Assembly: GCA_020343555.1 (NCBI GenBank)
Contig: CP070800.1
Coordinates: 409,183-414,522 of the forward strand
DNA: 5,340 nt
Source of the DNA: Dehalococcoidales bacterium
Lineage (GTDB): Bacteria > Chloroflexota > Dehalococcoidia > Dehalococcoidales > UBA2162
Direction: 5' to 3'
Shown: positions 5,126 to 5,340 of the stretch, in pieces
Position numbering within the stretch: position 1 is the first letter of the stretch
Layout of the letters: every line of letters starts with the position of its first letter
Notes under the pieces: model-generated
The model's database searches: none
What the model saw: the letters and a program-made list of their open reading frames with translations, nothing else
What the model was told of the DNA's origin: nothing
Translations under genes and position numbers: made by a program

Positions 5126-5340
5126 TTATACAGTTACCTTTGTGACAGTTCCCGCACCGACGGTTCTGCCGCCTTCACGAATGGCGAATCGGGTTCCGTT
5201 TTCCAAAGCTACCGGGTAAATCAGCTTGATCTTCATATTTACGTTGTCGCCAGGCATGGCCATATCAATACCTTCGGGTAAATTGATTTCACAGGTTACG
5301 TCGGTTGTCCTTATTTAGAAATGAGTTTTGTATCCGTTAA
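5126..5340 (-). CDS. tuf: Elongation factor Tu, C-terminal fragment with an in-frame stop
   Basis: EF-Tu is the GTPase that delivers aminoacyl-tRNA to the ribosome. The window holds the last 71 codons, from the right edge to the TAA at 5126-5128. Domain 3 is unmistakable: IRTTDVT, then [14 protein letters not shown], and the family ending [14 protein letters not shown] followed by TVTKVTV. The frame is broken by a TAA at 5315-5317, where the family has the Tyr of GYKPQFYIRTTDVTG; here it reads GYKTHF-stop-IRTTDVT. The frame is open on both sides, so this is a point change, not a frameshift. If real, the protein would lose its last 64 residues and be non-functional unless a second tuf exists. 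Because it lies within 30 bases of the sequence edge, a base-call or assembly error is at least as likely. Gene identity is sure; whether it is intact is not. Confidence 0.9.

Overview
The window is one continuous minus-strand block of the conserved bacterial tuf-rpmG-secE-nusG-rplKAJL region, so transcription runs from high to low coordinates. The order is EF-Tu (3' end only), L33, SecE, NusG, L11, L1, then a two-gene metabolic insert (SCP2-type thiolase plus a DUF35 zinc-ribbon/OB-fold partner), then a regulatory leader, L10 and L7/L12 (5' part only). Every recognisable protein is bacterial. The four-cysteine L33, the SecE motif VTWLSR and the thiolase/DUF35 pair would fit an uncultured Chloroflexota lineage of the Dehalococcoidia type. 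That assignment is inferred from general family knowledge, not from a search, and is only moderately secure.

Region by region: 5126-5340 holds the C-terminal 71 codons of tuf, with an in-frame TAA inside a highly conserved motif. A 96-nt spacer with a good hairpin leads to rpmG (4859-5029), followed by secE (4569-4805) and nusG (3950-4486). The spacer before nusG carries a near-perfect 13-nt direct repeat. rplK (3487-3912, GTG start) and rplA (2772-3485) are separated by one base. After a 93-nt spacer come the thiolase (1527-2678) and DUF35 gene (1112-1522), four bases apart. A strong extended -10 promoter overlaps the 3' end of the DUF35 gene and starts a leader of about 190 nt. The leader carries the L10-binding RNA core and ends in a textbook intrinsic terminator about 35 nt before rplJ (367-891). 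rplL starts one base after the rplJ stop.

The ribosomal and transcription genes supply the elongation factor, the L11/L1/L10/L12 stalk components, the transcription/translation coupling factor NusG and the translocon subunit SecE. The two most unusual points are the metabolic thiolase/DUF35 pair lodged between rplA and the rplJ leader, and an rplL product with an N-terminal extension of about 57 residues built from a degenerate hexapeptide repeat. The rplJL part has its own promoter and attenuator, so it can be set independently of the thiolase pair. No mobile element, CRISPR array, tRNA or rRNA was found.
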